Shown here: positions 33,710-42,578 of the stretch, in pieces
How positions within the stretch are numbered: position 1 is the first letter of the stretch
Layout of the letters: each line of letters opens with the position of its first letter
Origin: QANA01 sp963665505
Lineage (GTDB): Bacteria > Bacillota > Clostridia > Christensenellales > Christensenellaceae
DNA length: 64,000 nucleotides
Direction: 5' to 3'
Assembly (NCBI GenBank): GCA_963665505.1
Contig: OY762275.1
Coordinates: 744,001 to 808,000, forward strand
The notes under the pieces: model-generated
What the model was told of the DNA's origin: nothing
Databases searched by the model: none
The model's input: the letters and a program-made list of their open reading frames with translations, nothing else
Translations under genes and position numbers: made by a program

Positions 33710-34181
33710 TTGTAGTATCCTCCGAGTCGTTTACTGTATTTTGAAAAAAAGCGGATAGCGTCCGGAGCGCACGGAGCAGGACGGGGATCTCTTCTTCCCG
33801 CAGCGCGCGCAGGACATCTTTTACCATGTCGGCATGGAACGCCTGATGCACCGCATTGGCCGCGTGCCCCAGCCTGGTGGGCTGGATGCGGACGACGCGT
33901 TTATCGTACGCATCGCGGCGGCGTTTCAGGTAACCCTTCTTTTCGAGCAGGGCCACGGCGGTCGTGAGAGACCCGGCCGTGATATTCAGCCGTTTTGCGA
34001 TGTCCGCCGCTTTCTGGCCGTTTTTCTCTTCTTCGGCCATACAGACCGTTTCGATGACGTGCATCTCGCGGACGGAGAGGTTGGAAAAGCGGCTGCAGCT
34101 GATGCATTGTTCTTCGATCTTGAGTATATCGTGGAAGATCTCGACCAAAAACCGGTTCAGTTCGGCTTGTTCGTTTTGCAT
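33702..34181 (-). CDS. MarR-family regulator (FabT-like)
   Basis: A 159-residue winged-helix protein. The HTH region reads KAADIAKRLNITAGSLTTAV, ALLEKKGYLKRRRDAYDKRV, close in pattern to FabT, the repressor of fatty acid synthesis in Firmicutes. TAAGGAGG precedes the ATG. An operator-like TTTGA-ACT-TCAAA lies at 34199-34211. It forms an operon with degV, whose product handles fatty acids. Confidence 0.9.
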   Translation of the reverse strand: MQNEQAELNRFLVEIFHDILKIEEQCISCSRFSNLSVREMHVIETVCMAEEEKNGQKAADIAKRLNITAGSLTTAVALLEKKGYLKRRRDAYDKRVVRIQPTRLGHAANAVHQAFHADMVKDVLRALREEEIPVLLRALRTLSAFFQNTVNDSEDTTNG

Positions 34182-34198
34182 CGGTCCTCCTTAAATTG

Positions 34199-34216
34199 TT
34201 TGAACTTCAAAGTATA
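34199..34216 (-). promoter_or_regulatory. FabT-like operator and -10 box of the marR-degV operon
   Basis: TTTGA-ACT-TCAAA (34199-34211) matches the core TTTGAnnnTCAAA of FabT boxes, and a -10 TATACT reads on the minus strand at 34216-34211, touching the operator. Autoregulation is the natural reading. Confidence 0.65.
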
Positions 34217-34239
34217 TACGATTGTATCTATTTTTGCAC

Positions 34240-34515
34240 CCGGTGCCCACTTTGTCAAGAGATATGTTTGCCGCCGCGGCGGCAAACAGGCAAAATATGG
34301 GCGGCTTGAAAACGAACGGGAAATCCTGTATAATATTCCCTTGACCGAGGGGAAAACAGCAAGGATGGACGGAAGAGAGACCGGACCCTCCGGTATAGAA
34401 ATTTGCCGGTCAACAATACTATTATAAGAATAAGGAATGCAACGGGGCTTCTATTTTACAATTAAGAAAAGAACTGTAAAATACGTAGCCTCTTGTTTTA
34501 TCGGAGGCATCGGTT
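34240..34515 (+). promoter_or_regulatory. Upstream region and promoter of the QueG-like gene
   Basis: A perfect 20-bp palindrome TTTGCCGCCGCGGCGGCAAA lies at 34267-34286. A clear promoter follows: TTGAAA (34306-34311), 17-nt spacer, TATAAT (34329-34334). The roughly 175-nt leader to the ATG at 34516 holds no supported gene. Confidence 0.7.
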
Positions 34516-35265
34516 ATGCAACGACTGGAAGAGGAGATCAGGAAGATCGTCTGCACGGCGGTGGAGGCGGACCCCAAGTCTTTTTATTACAGAGAGCCGA
34601 TCGTCGGGTTCGCGGCTGCGGACGACCCGCTGTATGAAGAATTGAGCGCGAAGATCGGGTACCCGCAGATCCACCCGAAGGAATTTCTTGCGGATGCACA
34701 AGGCGTGGCCGTTTATTTTATTCCGTTTTCCCGGAAAATAGTGGATTCGGTCCGGAAAAGCAAGGTCATTTCGGCCCTCTGGTCGGACGCATACGCCGAG
34801 ACTAATACGCTGCTGGCGGAGATCGGGGAAAAGCTGGTCGCGGCGCTCACCGCGGCGGGTATGAAAGCCCGGGGCGAACCACCTACGTATACCTCGGCAT
34901 CGTATGACAAAGTGAACCTGCGCGCCAACTGGGCGCACAAGTCTTCCGCGGTGATCGCGGGGATCGGGACATTTGGGCTGAATCATCTGGTGGTGACAAA
35001 GAAGGGGACGGCCGGGCGCCTGGGCAGCATCGTCACGACCGCACGACTCACGCCCACCAAACGGCCGGACCATCCGTATTGCCTGTTCTACAAAACGGGG
35101 AAATGCCGGTTTTGCGTGGAAAACTGCCCGACGGGGGCGTTGTGGGTAGACGGGAGTTTTGACCGCTTTCGCTGCAATGCCTATCTGGACGGCAAAAGCC
35201 TGCACAAAATGGAACAGGGCTGCGGCATGTGCAGCGCCGGGCCGTGCGCGATGAAAGGGTTTTAG
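34516..35265 (+). CDS. QueG-like double-cluster 4Fe-4S protein
   Basis: A 249-residue protein with a C-terminal iron-sulfur region: CRFCVENCP (about 197) and GCGMCSAGPC (about 236). The N-terminal part resembles the epoxyqueuosine-reductase family (NWAHKSSAVIAGIGTFGLNH). It is shorter than QueG (about 380) and lacks the HEAT-like tail, so it is a family relative rather than QueG itself. GGAGG lies eight bases before the ATG. Confidence 0.85.
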   Translation: MQRLEEEIRKIVCTAVEADPKSFYYREPIVGFAAADDPLYEELSAKIGYPQIHPKEFLADAQGVAVYFIPFSRKIVDSVRKSKVISALWSDAYAETNTLLAEIGEKLVAALTAAGMKARGEPPTYTSASYDKVNLRANWAHKSSAVIAGIGTFGLNHLVVTKKGTAGRLGSIVTTARLTPTKRPDHPYCLFYKTGKCRFCVENCPTGALWVDGSFDRFRCNAYLDGKSLHKMEQGCGMCSAGPCAMKGF

Positions 35266-35267
35266 AG

Positions 35268-36053
35268 ATGAGTACCTTTACAGACGTGGAACATACGTTC
35301 GCGAAGAAAGCGACGCAAGATTGGCGGGACCGCACGCCGGGTACGCCCGAAGAAGCATACGCGTATGCGGATTTTCAATACCGCCTGAAAGATTTTTGCC
35401 TGGCGGCGCAATGGTACGGCAGGGCTGCCGCCGAAGGCTATGTGCCCGCGCAGTATATGCTGGGCCTGTGCATTGCGACGAGGCGGGGCATACGGGGACG
35501 GCAAAGCGAAGCCACGACACTCTTCAAACATGCGGTTGCCTATTATAAAGAGCATTTGGAGGATCCGGAGGCATGCTACCGACTGGGCATTTTGTATCTA
35601 TACGGATACGGGGTGGAACAGGATGCGGCGCGCGCGCGGGAATGGTTTCAAAAAGGTGCGGAGGCAGGCCATGCGGGCGCCCTTTATGAATTGGGAAAAT
35701 TTTACCGGGACGGGAAAGCAGGGTGCCCCCTGGACAAACAGGAAGCCCGGGCGTATTTCAGAAAAGCCTACGATGGGCACTGGGAGCAGGCGATCTTTGC
35801 GGATTTTGCACTGTTTGACGGCCCGTTTGAAGCGTACGAATATAAGCGGGAGATCAAAGAAGCGTACAGCTTCCGGCTGGGGCAGCTGATGCGGGTGGCC
35901 GAAGCAAGGCCCGACCGGGAAACGCTGAAAGCGATCATTGCGCTATACAGGCATGGATATCCCGGGGACACGGGCGAACGGAAGCAGGCGTTTATCCGCA
36001 AGGGAGACAAATTTGTAAAACGGTTAGAAACCCTTCCCGACAAGGGTGAATAA
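35268..36053 (+). CDS. Sel1/TPR-repeat protein
   Basis: A 261-residue soluble protein starting three bases after the preceding stop. Sel1-type helical repeats are visible (AAQWYGRAAAEGYVPAQYML, CYRLGILYLYGYGVEQDAAR, REWFQKGAEAGHAGALYELG, KQEARAYFRKAYDGHWEQAI). Such repeats mediate protein contacts. Its operon with the QueG-like gene is suggestive, but no function can be given. Confidence 0.85.
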   Translation: MSTFTDVEHTFAKKATQDWRDRTPGTPEEAYAYADFQYRLKDFCLAAQWYGRAAAEGYVPAQYMLGLCIATRRGIRGRQSEATTLFKHAVAYYKEHLEDPEACYRLGILYLYGYGVEQDAARAREWFQKGAEAGHAGALYELGKFYRDGKAGCPLDKQEARAYFRKAYDGHWEQAIFADFALFDGPFEAYEYKREIKEAYSFRLGQLMRVAEARPDRETLKAIIALYRHGYPGDTGERKQAFIRKGDKFVKRLETLPDKGE

Positions 36054-36130
36054 AAGAAATCGATGAATGCCGGCGGGGACGCATTTCACGCGGACCACCC
36101 GGCAGCAAGCGTATATAGGGAGGAAGAAGA

Positions 36131-37339
36131 ATGAAAGTATTCAAACAAACAGACAAGAAATTCACGTTCGAGACCGAGATTTTGCGCAAAGGGGCGTATC
36201 TGAGCGCGCCGGCCTCTAACCCGGACGTCATGCCTATTTATCTGACTACGGCGTTCAACGTGGAAGACCTGGACGACCTGTATGACAGGTACGGCCAAAA
36301 GGGGTTTTGCTATAACCGGAACCGCAACCCGAACCGGAACGCGCTACGGGAACTGATGACCTATGCGGAAGGCGGGGAAAATTCGATCATCTGCAGCTCG
36401 GGCATGGGGGCGATCTCCACGGCGGTCTTATCGCAAGTCTCTAAGGGGGACCACATTGTATCCGACAAGACGCTGTACGGTGAAACCATCGAGATATTCA
36501 AAGAAGTGCTGCCCAACTATGGGGTGGAAACAGATTTTGTGGATTTCTCAAATCTGGCAGAAGTGGAGGCAGCCATCCGCCCCAATACCAAACTGCTGTA
36601 TACGGAAACGGTCTCCAACCCCATGATTACGGTCGTGGATATTGATGCGGTGGCCGATATTGCACATAAGCACAATGTGCTGCTGCTCGTCGACAATACG
36701 TTCATGACGCCGGTCGGGTTTAAACCGCTGGAACACGGAGCCGACCTGGTGATCAACAGTCTGACGAAATTCATCAACGGGCATTGCGACGCGCTCTGCG
36801 GCGCCGTCACGGGCCGGGCCGACCTGATGGAAACCGTTTACCGCTATCAGGTGTTGTTGGGCAATACGGCCGATGCATTCACCTGCTGGCTGGTACAGCG
36901 AGGCATGCGGACGATGGCGCTGCGGGTGGAAAAGCAGATGGCCAATGCGGCCAAACTGGCGAAGGCGCTGGCGGATTCTCCTTATGTGTTGAAAGTCAAC
37001 CACCCCAGCCTGCCTGCGCACCCGCAGCATGCATTGGCGCTGCGTATGTTCGGCAGTGAGGAACGCTGCGGCGGGATGCTTAGCATCGTGCTGCCCGATG
37101 ACAAAGAAAAGCTTAACCAATTCATGCGCAAGTTGAACATCGCCTTTTATGCAATGACGCTCGGCGGGTACCGGACAAGCATCGCGCATCCAGTCTCTTC
37201 CTCGCATTACGATACGCCGGAAGAAGAACGGAAAAAGATGGGAATCACGTTCGGGTTGCTCCGCATTTCTGTCGGGATCGAAAATACGGAAGATCTGATC
37301 GGCGATTTCCAGCAGGCCCTGACAGTCTACGAAAAATAA
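36131..37339 (+). CDS. Cys/Met-metabolism PLP enzyme (methionine gamma-lyase / cystathionine gamma-synthase type)
   Basis: A 402-residue PLP enzyme with the lysine segment NSLTKFINGHCDALCG, phosphate-binding ICSSGMGAIST and PLP-ring contact VDNTFMTP. The C terminus GGYRTSIAHPVSSSHYDTPE is typical. It cleaves or forms C-S bonds of sulfur amino acids; subtype cannot be settled. GGGAGGAAG precedes the ATG. It is followed six to twelve bases later by an M14 deacylase and the remains of an aminotransferase. Confidence 0.9.
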   Translation: MKVFKQTDKKFTFETEILRKGAYLSAPASNPDVMPIYLTTAFNVEDLDDLYDRYGQKGFCYNRNRNPNRNALRELMTYAEGGENSIICSSGMGAISTAVLSQVSKGDHIVSDKTLYGETIEIFKEVLPNYGVETDFVDFSNLAEVEAAIRPNTKLLYTETVSNPMITVVDIDAVADIAHKHNVLLLVDNTFMTPVGFKPLEHGADLVINSLTKFINGHCDALCGAVTGRADLMETVYRYQVLLGNTADAFTCWLVQRGMRTMALRVEKQMANAAKLAKALADSPYVLKVNHPSLPAHPQHALALRMFGSEERCGGMLSIVLPDDKEKLNQFMRKLNIAFYAMTLGGYRTSIAHPVSSSHYDTPEEERKKMGITFGLLRISVGIENTEDLIGDFQQALTVYEK

Positions 37340-37351
37340 GAAGGTGTGGCA

Positions 37352-38302
37352 ATGAAGAGAAACATGGAGTTTGGCGGCATGACCGCCGCCCCGGGCGAAA
37401 AAGTGCAGGGGTATGCCACGCTTGGAGATACCGGCATCACCTTTCCTATGACGCTGCTCAACGGGCGGCGGGCGGGTAGGACGGTGCTGCTTTCCAGCGG
37501 CCTGCACGGCGGGGAATACCCGAGCATCGAGACGGCCATCGAACTGGCGCAGGAACTGACACCGGCAGACATAAAAGGACAGCTTGTTATTTTGCATCCG
37601 GTCAATGTGGCGGGGTTTTTAGAGCGTGTTTCGTATATCTACCCGGGCAGCGGAGAAAACCTCAACCGGTTTTACCCGGGCAAGGCCGACGGAACGGTCG
37701 GGGAGCGCGCCGCGTATTTTTTTACCCATGAATACCAGAGAAAATGCGATTTTTTCATAGATATCCACGGGGGCGACCTGCATGAGGATCTGCCGCCCTA
37801 TGTGTATTACCCGGGGATCGGGGACGAAGAAGTGGTCGAGGCGTCGCGCAAAGCGGCATTGGGACTGCATGCTTGCTATATCGTGCGCTCGAGCGCGAAA
37901 ACGGGCGCGTACAATTCCTGCGCGCGCCGCGGAACGCCCAGTTTACTGATCGAGCGGGGGAGCCGGGGGCTGTGGTCGCGGGAAGAAGTGGACCTTTATA
38001 AAGCAGACATTATAAACCTGCTGCGGTATTTGGACGTGCTGGAGGGGAAGGTCGAGATGCCGGAGAGGCCGGCGCGGCTGATCCGCCAGGCAGTCTACCT
38101 GGACGCGGAAAAAAGCGGTTGCTGGTACTCTGACGTCCGGCTGGAAGAAGAGGTCAAAAAAGGGCAGCGGCTGGGCGTCATCAAGGACTTTTTTGGCAAC
38201 ACGCTGCAGGAAGTGTATGCGGAATTTGACGGATTGGTACTTTTCCTGACGGTATCGCTGGCGATCCGGCAGGGGGATCCGATCCTTACCTATGGTGTGT
38301 AA
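37352..38302 (+). CDS. M14 / succinylglutamate desuccinylase-aspartoacylase family protein
   Basis: A 316-residue zinc hydrolase from ATG 37352 (AAGGTG upstream). Metal ligands HGGEY (about 50) and DIHGGD (about 138) are present, with NLNRFYPG as the family's substrate segment. Members deacylate N-acyl amino acids. The neighbours (PLP lyase and a broken aminotransferase) suggest amino acid breakdown. Confidence 0.9.
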   Translation: MKRNMEFGGMTAAPGEKVQGYATLGDTGITFPMTLLNGRRAGRTVLLSSGLHGGEYPSIETAIELAQELTPADIKGQLVILHPVNVAGFLERVSYIYPGSGENLNRFYPGKADGTVGERAAYFFTHEYQRKCDFFIDIHGGDLHEDLPPYVYYPGIGDEEVVEASRKAALGLHACYIVRSSAKTGAYNSCARRGTPSLLIERGSRGLWSREEVDLYKADIINLLRYLDVLEGKVEMPERPARLIRQAVYLDAEKSGCWYSDVRLEEEVKKGQRLGVIKDFFGNTLQEVYAEFDGLVLFLTVSLAIRQGDPILTYGV

Positions 38303-38317
38303 AGGAGGATACGAATT

Positions 38318-39655
38318 ATGTTGGGGAAAGCGTTACCCAAGATCCGGACAAAGACGCTGCCCCTACCCGGTGGTCATCGAGCGCGGCGAAGGCGCGATGA
38401 TCGAGGATGTGGACGGGAATATTTTTCTGGATTGGATAGGCAGCGTAGGCGTCCTGAACATTGGGTTCAGTAAACCCGAAGTCGTGAAAGCCGTCTAGGA
38501 CCAGGCGGGAAAATATTTCTATGCCATGTTCAATGTGGTGACGCATGAAGGCTATATCGATTTAGCCGAAAAGCTCTGCGCGATCGTCCCGGTCCGCGGA
38601 CAGCAAAAAAGGCCTTTTTTGCCAACAGCGGCGCCGAAGCGGCGGGAAACGCAGTCAAGATCGCCAAGGCGTATACGGGGAGACCTAATATCGTCGTGTT
38701 TTCCGGGGCGTTCCACGGCCGGACGTTGCTGACGATGTCCATGACGGCCAAAAAAGCGTACGCCCTCGGTATGGGTCCCTTCCCGGACGGTGTTTACCGT
38801 GCGCAGTTCCCCTATATATACAGAAAGCCGGATGGGCTGCCGGCGGAAGAGACGGTCAAGTATTATGTAGACAGCCTGAAAAAGGTCTTTGTGGAGGCAT
38901 CCCCCGCAGAGTATGTGGCCGCGGTCGTCGTGGAGCCGCTCCAGGAGGAAGACAGGTTCATACCGGCGCCCCTCGAATGGGTGAAAGAGAGCCGCAGGAT
39001 CTGTGACGAGAACGGGATCTTACTGATCGCCGACGAAGTGCAATCCGGCTTCTGCCGGACGGGCCGGATGTTTGCCACGGACTATTGAAAAGAAGCGGGC
39101 ATACAGCCGGATATCGTGGCGACGGCGAAGTCGATCGCGGCTGGGCTCCCTCTGAGCGCAATTGTTGCGTGCAAAGAGATCATGGAAGCCGTGAAAACAG
39201 GGACGATCGGCGGAACGTTCGGCGGGAATGCGTTGGCTTGTGCGGCGGCGTGCAAGACGATCGAAGTCATGCAGCGGGAGCATCTGGCAGAGCGCTCCCT
39301 CGCAATCGGCAGGAAAGTGAAAGACCGTTTTATAACATGGCAGAAAAAATACGATTGTATCGGGGACATGCGGGGCCTGGGCGGTATGATAGGCATTGAA
39401 TTCGTGACTGACAAAGAGAGCAAAACGCCCAACCCGGCGCTGGTCACGAAATTGATACAAGAGGCTGTGCAAAGGGGCCTGATGCTCGAGAATGCGGGGA
39501 CGTACGGTAACGTGATCCGCTTCCTGGCGCCGCCGGTCATGGTGGACGAACAGCTGGAAGCCGTATTCGCCGTGTTTGAAAAGGCGCTTTCGCCTGCCCG
39601 TAAAGAGCAGGCGGTATTGATTGCGAAATGTATACCGGTGGTTTATAATAAATAA
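38318..39655 (+). pseudogene. Class III aminotransferase (4-aminobutyrate/acetylornithine type), decayed
   Basis: The reading of an entire class III aminotransferase of about 440 residues can be followed, but only by changing frame and crossing stops. The start MLGKALPKIRTKTLP is in one frame; PVVIERGEGAMIEDVDGN is in another after an apparent deletion (about 38365). TAG stands at 38496 (probably from CAG). At an A6 tract (38605-38610) the frame changes again to KAFFANSGAEAAGNAVKIAK. TGA at 39086 replaces Trp in ATDYxKEAGIQPD. The rest, including the PLP lysine segment ATAKSIAAGLPLSA, is intact to 39655. GGAGG precedes the original ATG. Confidence 0.9.
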
Positions 39656-39716
39656 AAAAATAAAAAAGTACCGGCTGGGACCGGTATCTTTCTATAAAAA
39701 AGGCAGGAGGCGTTTT

Positions 39717-41408
39717 ATGGGCGGGAAAGTGTTGATCGTGGGCGGGGTCGCCGGGGGCGCTGGCACAGCGGCAAGGCTGCGGAGGCTGGACGAATCGGCA
39801 AAGATCATTCTGTTTGAACGCGGGCAATATATCTCGTATGCGAATTGCGGATTGCCCTACTACATCGGCGGCGCGATACCGGACAGGCGGTCTTTGTTTG
39901 TGACGAGCGAAGAGCAGATGCGGCGGCGCTTCAACGTCGACGTCCGCATACGGCAGGAAGTCATAGAGATAGACAGGCAAAACAAGCAGGTCTTTGTCCA
40001 AAACCATTGCACGGGCGAGGTATACGCGGAAAGTTATGACACGCTGGTGCTGGCGACAGGGTCTTCGCCGCTCAAACCGCCTATCCCCGGCATCGGTCTG
40101 CCGGGTATTTTCCAGGTTTGGACGATCCCCGATACCGACGCGATCAAAGCTTATCTGGAAGAAAAGCACCCGAAACGCGCGGCAGTCATCGGCGGTGGAT
40201 TCATCGGGCTGGAAATGGCGGAAAACCTGAAAGAGGCGGGGCTGGATGTCACGATCGTCGAGATGCAGGGCCAGGTGCTCTCTACGATCGATTATGAAAT
40301 GGCCCGCCTGCTGCAGGAAAACATCATACGGCACGGCGTCACGCTGCAATTGGGGCGCGGGGTCGAAAAATTCACGCATACGCAGGACGGGCTGGAGATC
40401 ACGCTGGCGGGCGGCCAGACGGTTCCGGCCGACCTTGTGATCTTATCGATCGGTGTGCGACCCAACAGCGCACTGGCCAAAAAGGCGGGGTTGGAATTGA
40501 ACGCGCGGGGCGGCGTCAAGGTGGATGCGTACATGCGGACCTCGGCGCCCTCTATCTATGCGGTGGGGGATGTCGTAGAAGTGGACGAATTCATCAGCCG
40601 GGACAGGACGATGATCCCGCTGGCGGGGCCGGCCAACAAGCAGGCGAGGATCTGCGCGGACAACATCGCGGCGGAGGACGGGGCGCCGGAAAGGTACGAA
40701 GGCACGCAGGGTTCCTGCGTCGTCAAAGTATTCGACCTGACCGCGGCGGCTACCGGCCTGACGGAAAGATCGCTGCGGGCGCGGGGCTGGACGGAAGGAA
40801 AAGAGTACAGAAGCATCCTGATCAACCAGAAATCGCATGCCGGGTATTACCCCGGGGCGGTTTCCCTGTTGCTCAAGTTGCTTTTTGGGGCGGATGGGAA
40901 GATACTGGGCGCGCAGATCGTGGGACGGGAAGGCGTCGCTAAGCGCATCGATACGATCGCGACGGTGATCCGCCTGCAGGGAGATGTCGGTGTGCTGCGA
41001 TCGCTGGAACTGGCCTATGCGCCGCCGTATTCTTCGGCGAAGGACCCCGTCAACATGCTGGGGTTTGTGGCGGACAATGTGCGCAAAGGATTGGTTTCTT
41101 TTGCCCGATATGACGCGCTGGACGCGCAGGGCCGCTACACGGGCAGCGGGGCCTGCACAGTGCTGGACGTGCGCAGCCAGAAGGAATACGACGAGGCCCA
41201 TATCGCGGGGGCGACGCTGATCCCACTGGAAGAATTGCGGGACAGACTGTGTGAACTGGATAAAGAAAAGTTGATTGTCGTATATTGCAGAGTAGGCGTG
41301 CGGGCCTATAACGCCGCGCGCATCCTGATGCAGAAGGGGTTTGAACGCGTACAAGTCTACCCGGGCGGTATCGGTTTTTATCAGGCCCTCTATTACGATG
41401 CGGAGTAA
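39717..41408 (+). CDS. CoA-disulfide reductase with C-terminal rhodanese domain
   Basis: A 563-residue FAD enzyme. FAD-binding start KVLIVGGVAGGAGTAARLRR, active Cys in SYANCGLPYYIGG (about 43), NAD site AAVIGGGFIGLEMAENL, and a C-terminal rhodanese domain (about 470-560) with the catalytic Cys in VVYCRVGVRA. AGGAGG precedes the ATG 39717. The fusion is a known type (CoADR-RHD). It reduces CoA disulfide, or persulfides, with NAD(P)H. Confidence 0.95.
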   Translation: MGGKVLIVGGVAGGAGTAARLRRLDESAKIILFERGQYISYANCGLPYYIGGAIPDRRSLFVTSEEQMRRRFNVDVRIRQEVIEIDRQNKQVFVQNHCTGEVYAESYDTLVLATGSSPLKPPIPGIGLPGIFQVWTIPDTDAIKAYLEEKHPKRAAVIGGGFIGLEMAENLKEAGLDVTIVEMQGQVLSTIDYEMARLLQENIIRHGVTLQLGRGVEKFTHTQDGLEITLAGGQTVPADLVILSIGVRPNSALAKKAGLELNARGGVKVDAYMRTSAPSIYAVGDVVEVDEFISRDRTMIPLAGPANKQARICADNIAAEDGAPERYEGTQGSCVVKVFDLTAAATGLTERSLRARGWTEGKEYRSILINQKSHAGYYPGAVSLLLKLLFGADGKILGAQIVGREGVAKRIDTIATVIRLQGDVGVLRSLELAYAPPYSSAKDPVNMLGFVADNVRKGLVSFARYDALDAQGRYTGSGACTVLDVRSQKEYDEAHIAGATLIPLEELRDRLCELDKEKLIVVYCRVGVRAYNAARILMQKGFERVQVYPGGIGFYQALYYDAE

Positions 41409-41419
41409 GTACCGGAAAT

Positions 41420-41452
41420 AAAAAGCCCTCCCGCTACCGGGAGGGCTTTTTA
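41420..41452. terminator. Terminator between CoADR and GNAT genes
   Basis: AAAAGCCCTCCC pairs with GGGAGGGCTTTT around a short loop (41421-41450), T's on both strands; the neighbours converge. Confidence 0.92.
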
Positions 41453-41469
41453 TGTATGCGGGAAACCGC

Positions 41470-41922
41470 CTAAAGCGCGGCGGTATAGATCCGCGAGCTG
41501 TCGCCCCACGGATGATAGCCCATTCCTATATATTGGAAACCGTAATGTTCGTAATACCCCGTAAGGTCGGTGCATAGGTACAGATGGGAAAAACCGGCGG
41601 CTTTGGCATCCTTTTTTGCCTGTTCCAGCAACAGCGCGCCGTATTGATGCCCGCGGAAGGTTTCCTCTATATAAAGGGCGCATACCCAGGGGTATAGGTC
41701 CATCCGGCTGATAAAGTCGTTGGGGATCAGCCCGGCGCAGCCGAGGATCGCATCTTCTTCCATCAGAAGATACCATTGCGGCAGGGGCATACGGGAGGGC
41801 AGGCAATTCATGATGCAGTCTTCGTACAGCGCAAGGGTCTCGGGCTTTGCCCACTTGCTCTGGATGTATTGCAGAGCGGCGCGGGCGTATTTGGGCTCTT
41901 TTCGGACAGAAAGGATTTTCAT
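41470..41922 (-). CDS. GNAT family N-acetyltransferase
   Basis: A 150-residue protein with acetyl-CoA-binding ALYIEETFRGHQYGALLLEQ and strand/helix order of GNAT enzymes (HLYLCTDLTGYYEHYGFQYI). It transfers acetyl to an amine; substrate unknown. Confidence 0.9.
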   Translation of the reverse strand: MKILSVRKEPKYARAALQYIQSKWAKPETLALYEDCIMNCLPSRMPLPQWYLLMEEDAILGCAGLIPNDFISRMDLYPWVCALYIEETFRGHQYGALLLEQAKKDAKAAGFSHLYLCTDLTGYYEHYGFQYIGMGYHPWGDSSRIYTAAL

Positions 41923-42144
41923 AATTTTTCCTTTGGACGCTGATTTTTCTTATAGTATAGCAGAAAAAGAACGGAAAAAAATGGGAAAAAGCAAACGGAA
42001 GGGGATTTTATGAAAAAAACACGCAAAAAACTGCCAGGCGGGGCAAATCGCGGCATCGGACCGGAAAATATTGGAAAAAAAGGAAGGCTAAATCCGGAAA
42101 ATCTGGATGATTGTTCCATTAACCGGACAGCGCAGTATAGGCAG

Positions 42145-42497
42145 TTATGCCGTATACGTTCCGCCGGTATTTCTCCTATCCAATGCCCCTTCCATTTCGA
42201 TCAACAAACATTTGACCAGGGATGTGCATACCGGACGGTGTCTTGTGCCCCGGAGGATGATGATAAGATCGCCTTCGCACAGATGCGTAAAGCCATCGGC
42301 GAATTCGATATCGAATTCGCCCTCATGCAATAGAACAGTTCGTCTGATTTTTCATGCACATGAAAATCCAGCGTCCGGCTTTCTGCCTGCAGTACGATAA
42401 GCATCTGATCGTTTAATTTCCCGATCCGTAGATACGTGAACAGGGCATCGACCGCGTTCACTTTTTCCTTTAAGTTGATTTTTTCCACCATAAACAT
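42145..42497 (-). pseudogene. Cupin-domain protein with a frameshift
   Basis: One minus-strand frame gives MFMVEKINLKEKVNAVDALF, then LDFHVHEKSDELFYC; an adjacent frame continues with HEGEFDIEFADGFTHLCEGD and LIIILRGTRHRPVC to the stop at 42145. Joined near 42325 they form a complete small cupin of about 116 residues with the metal-binding HxH and the later GTRHRP motifs. A single missing base would explain the break. It may be a true pseudogene or a sequencing error. Confidence 0.8.
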
Positions 42498-42578
42498 TTC
42501 CCCGGCAAGAATAAAGGATGGACGATATGCCCTGCGTTACCGCGCAGAGCGGGCGGGACGGCAAGCGTCGCCCGTCGC

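Noticed and set aside
38318..39655. TGA read as tryptophan in the aminotransferase
   Set aside because: TGA is used as a normal stop elsewhere (nusG, rplK), and the same gene has a TAG and frameshifts, so decay is the better explanation.
42010..42333. Plus-strand 107-codon frame
   Set aside because: It lies opposite the frameshifted cupin and has no family pattern.
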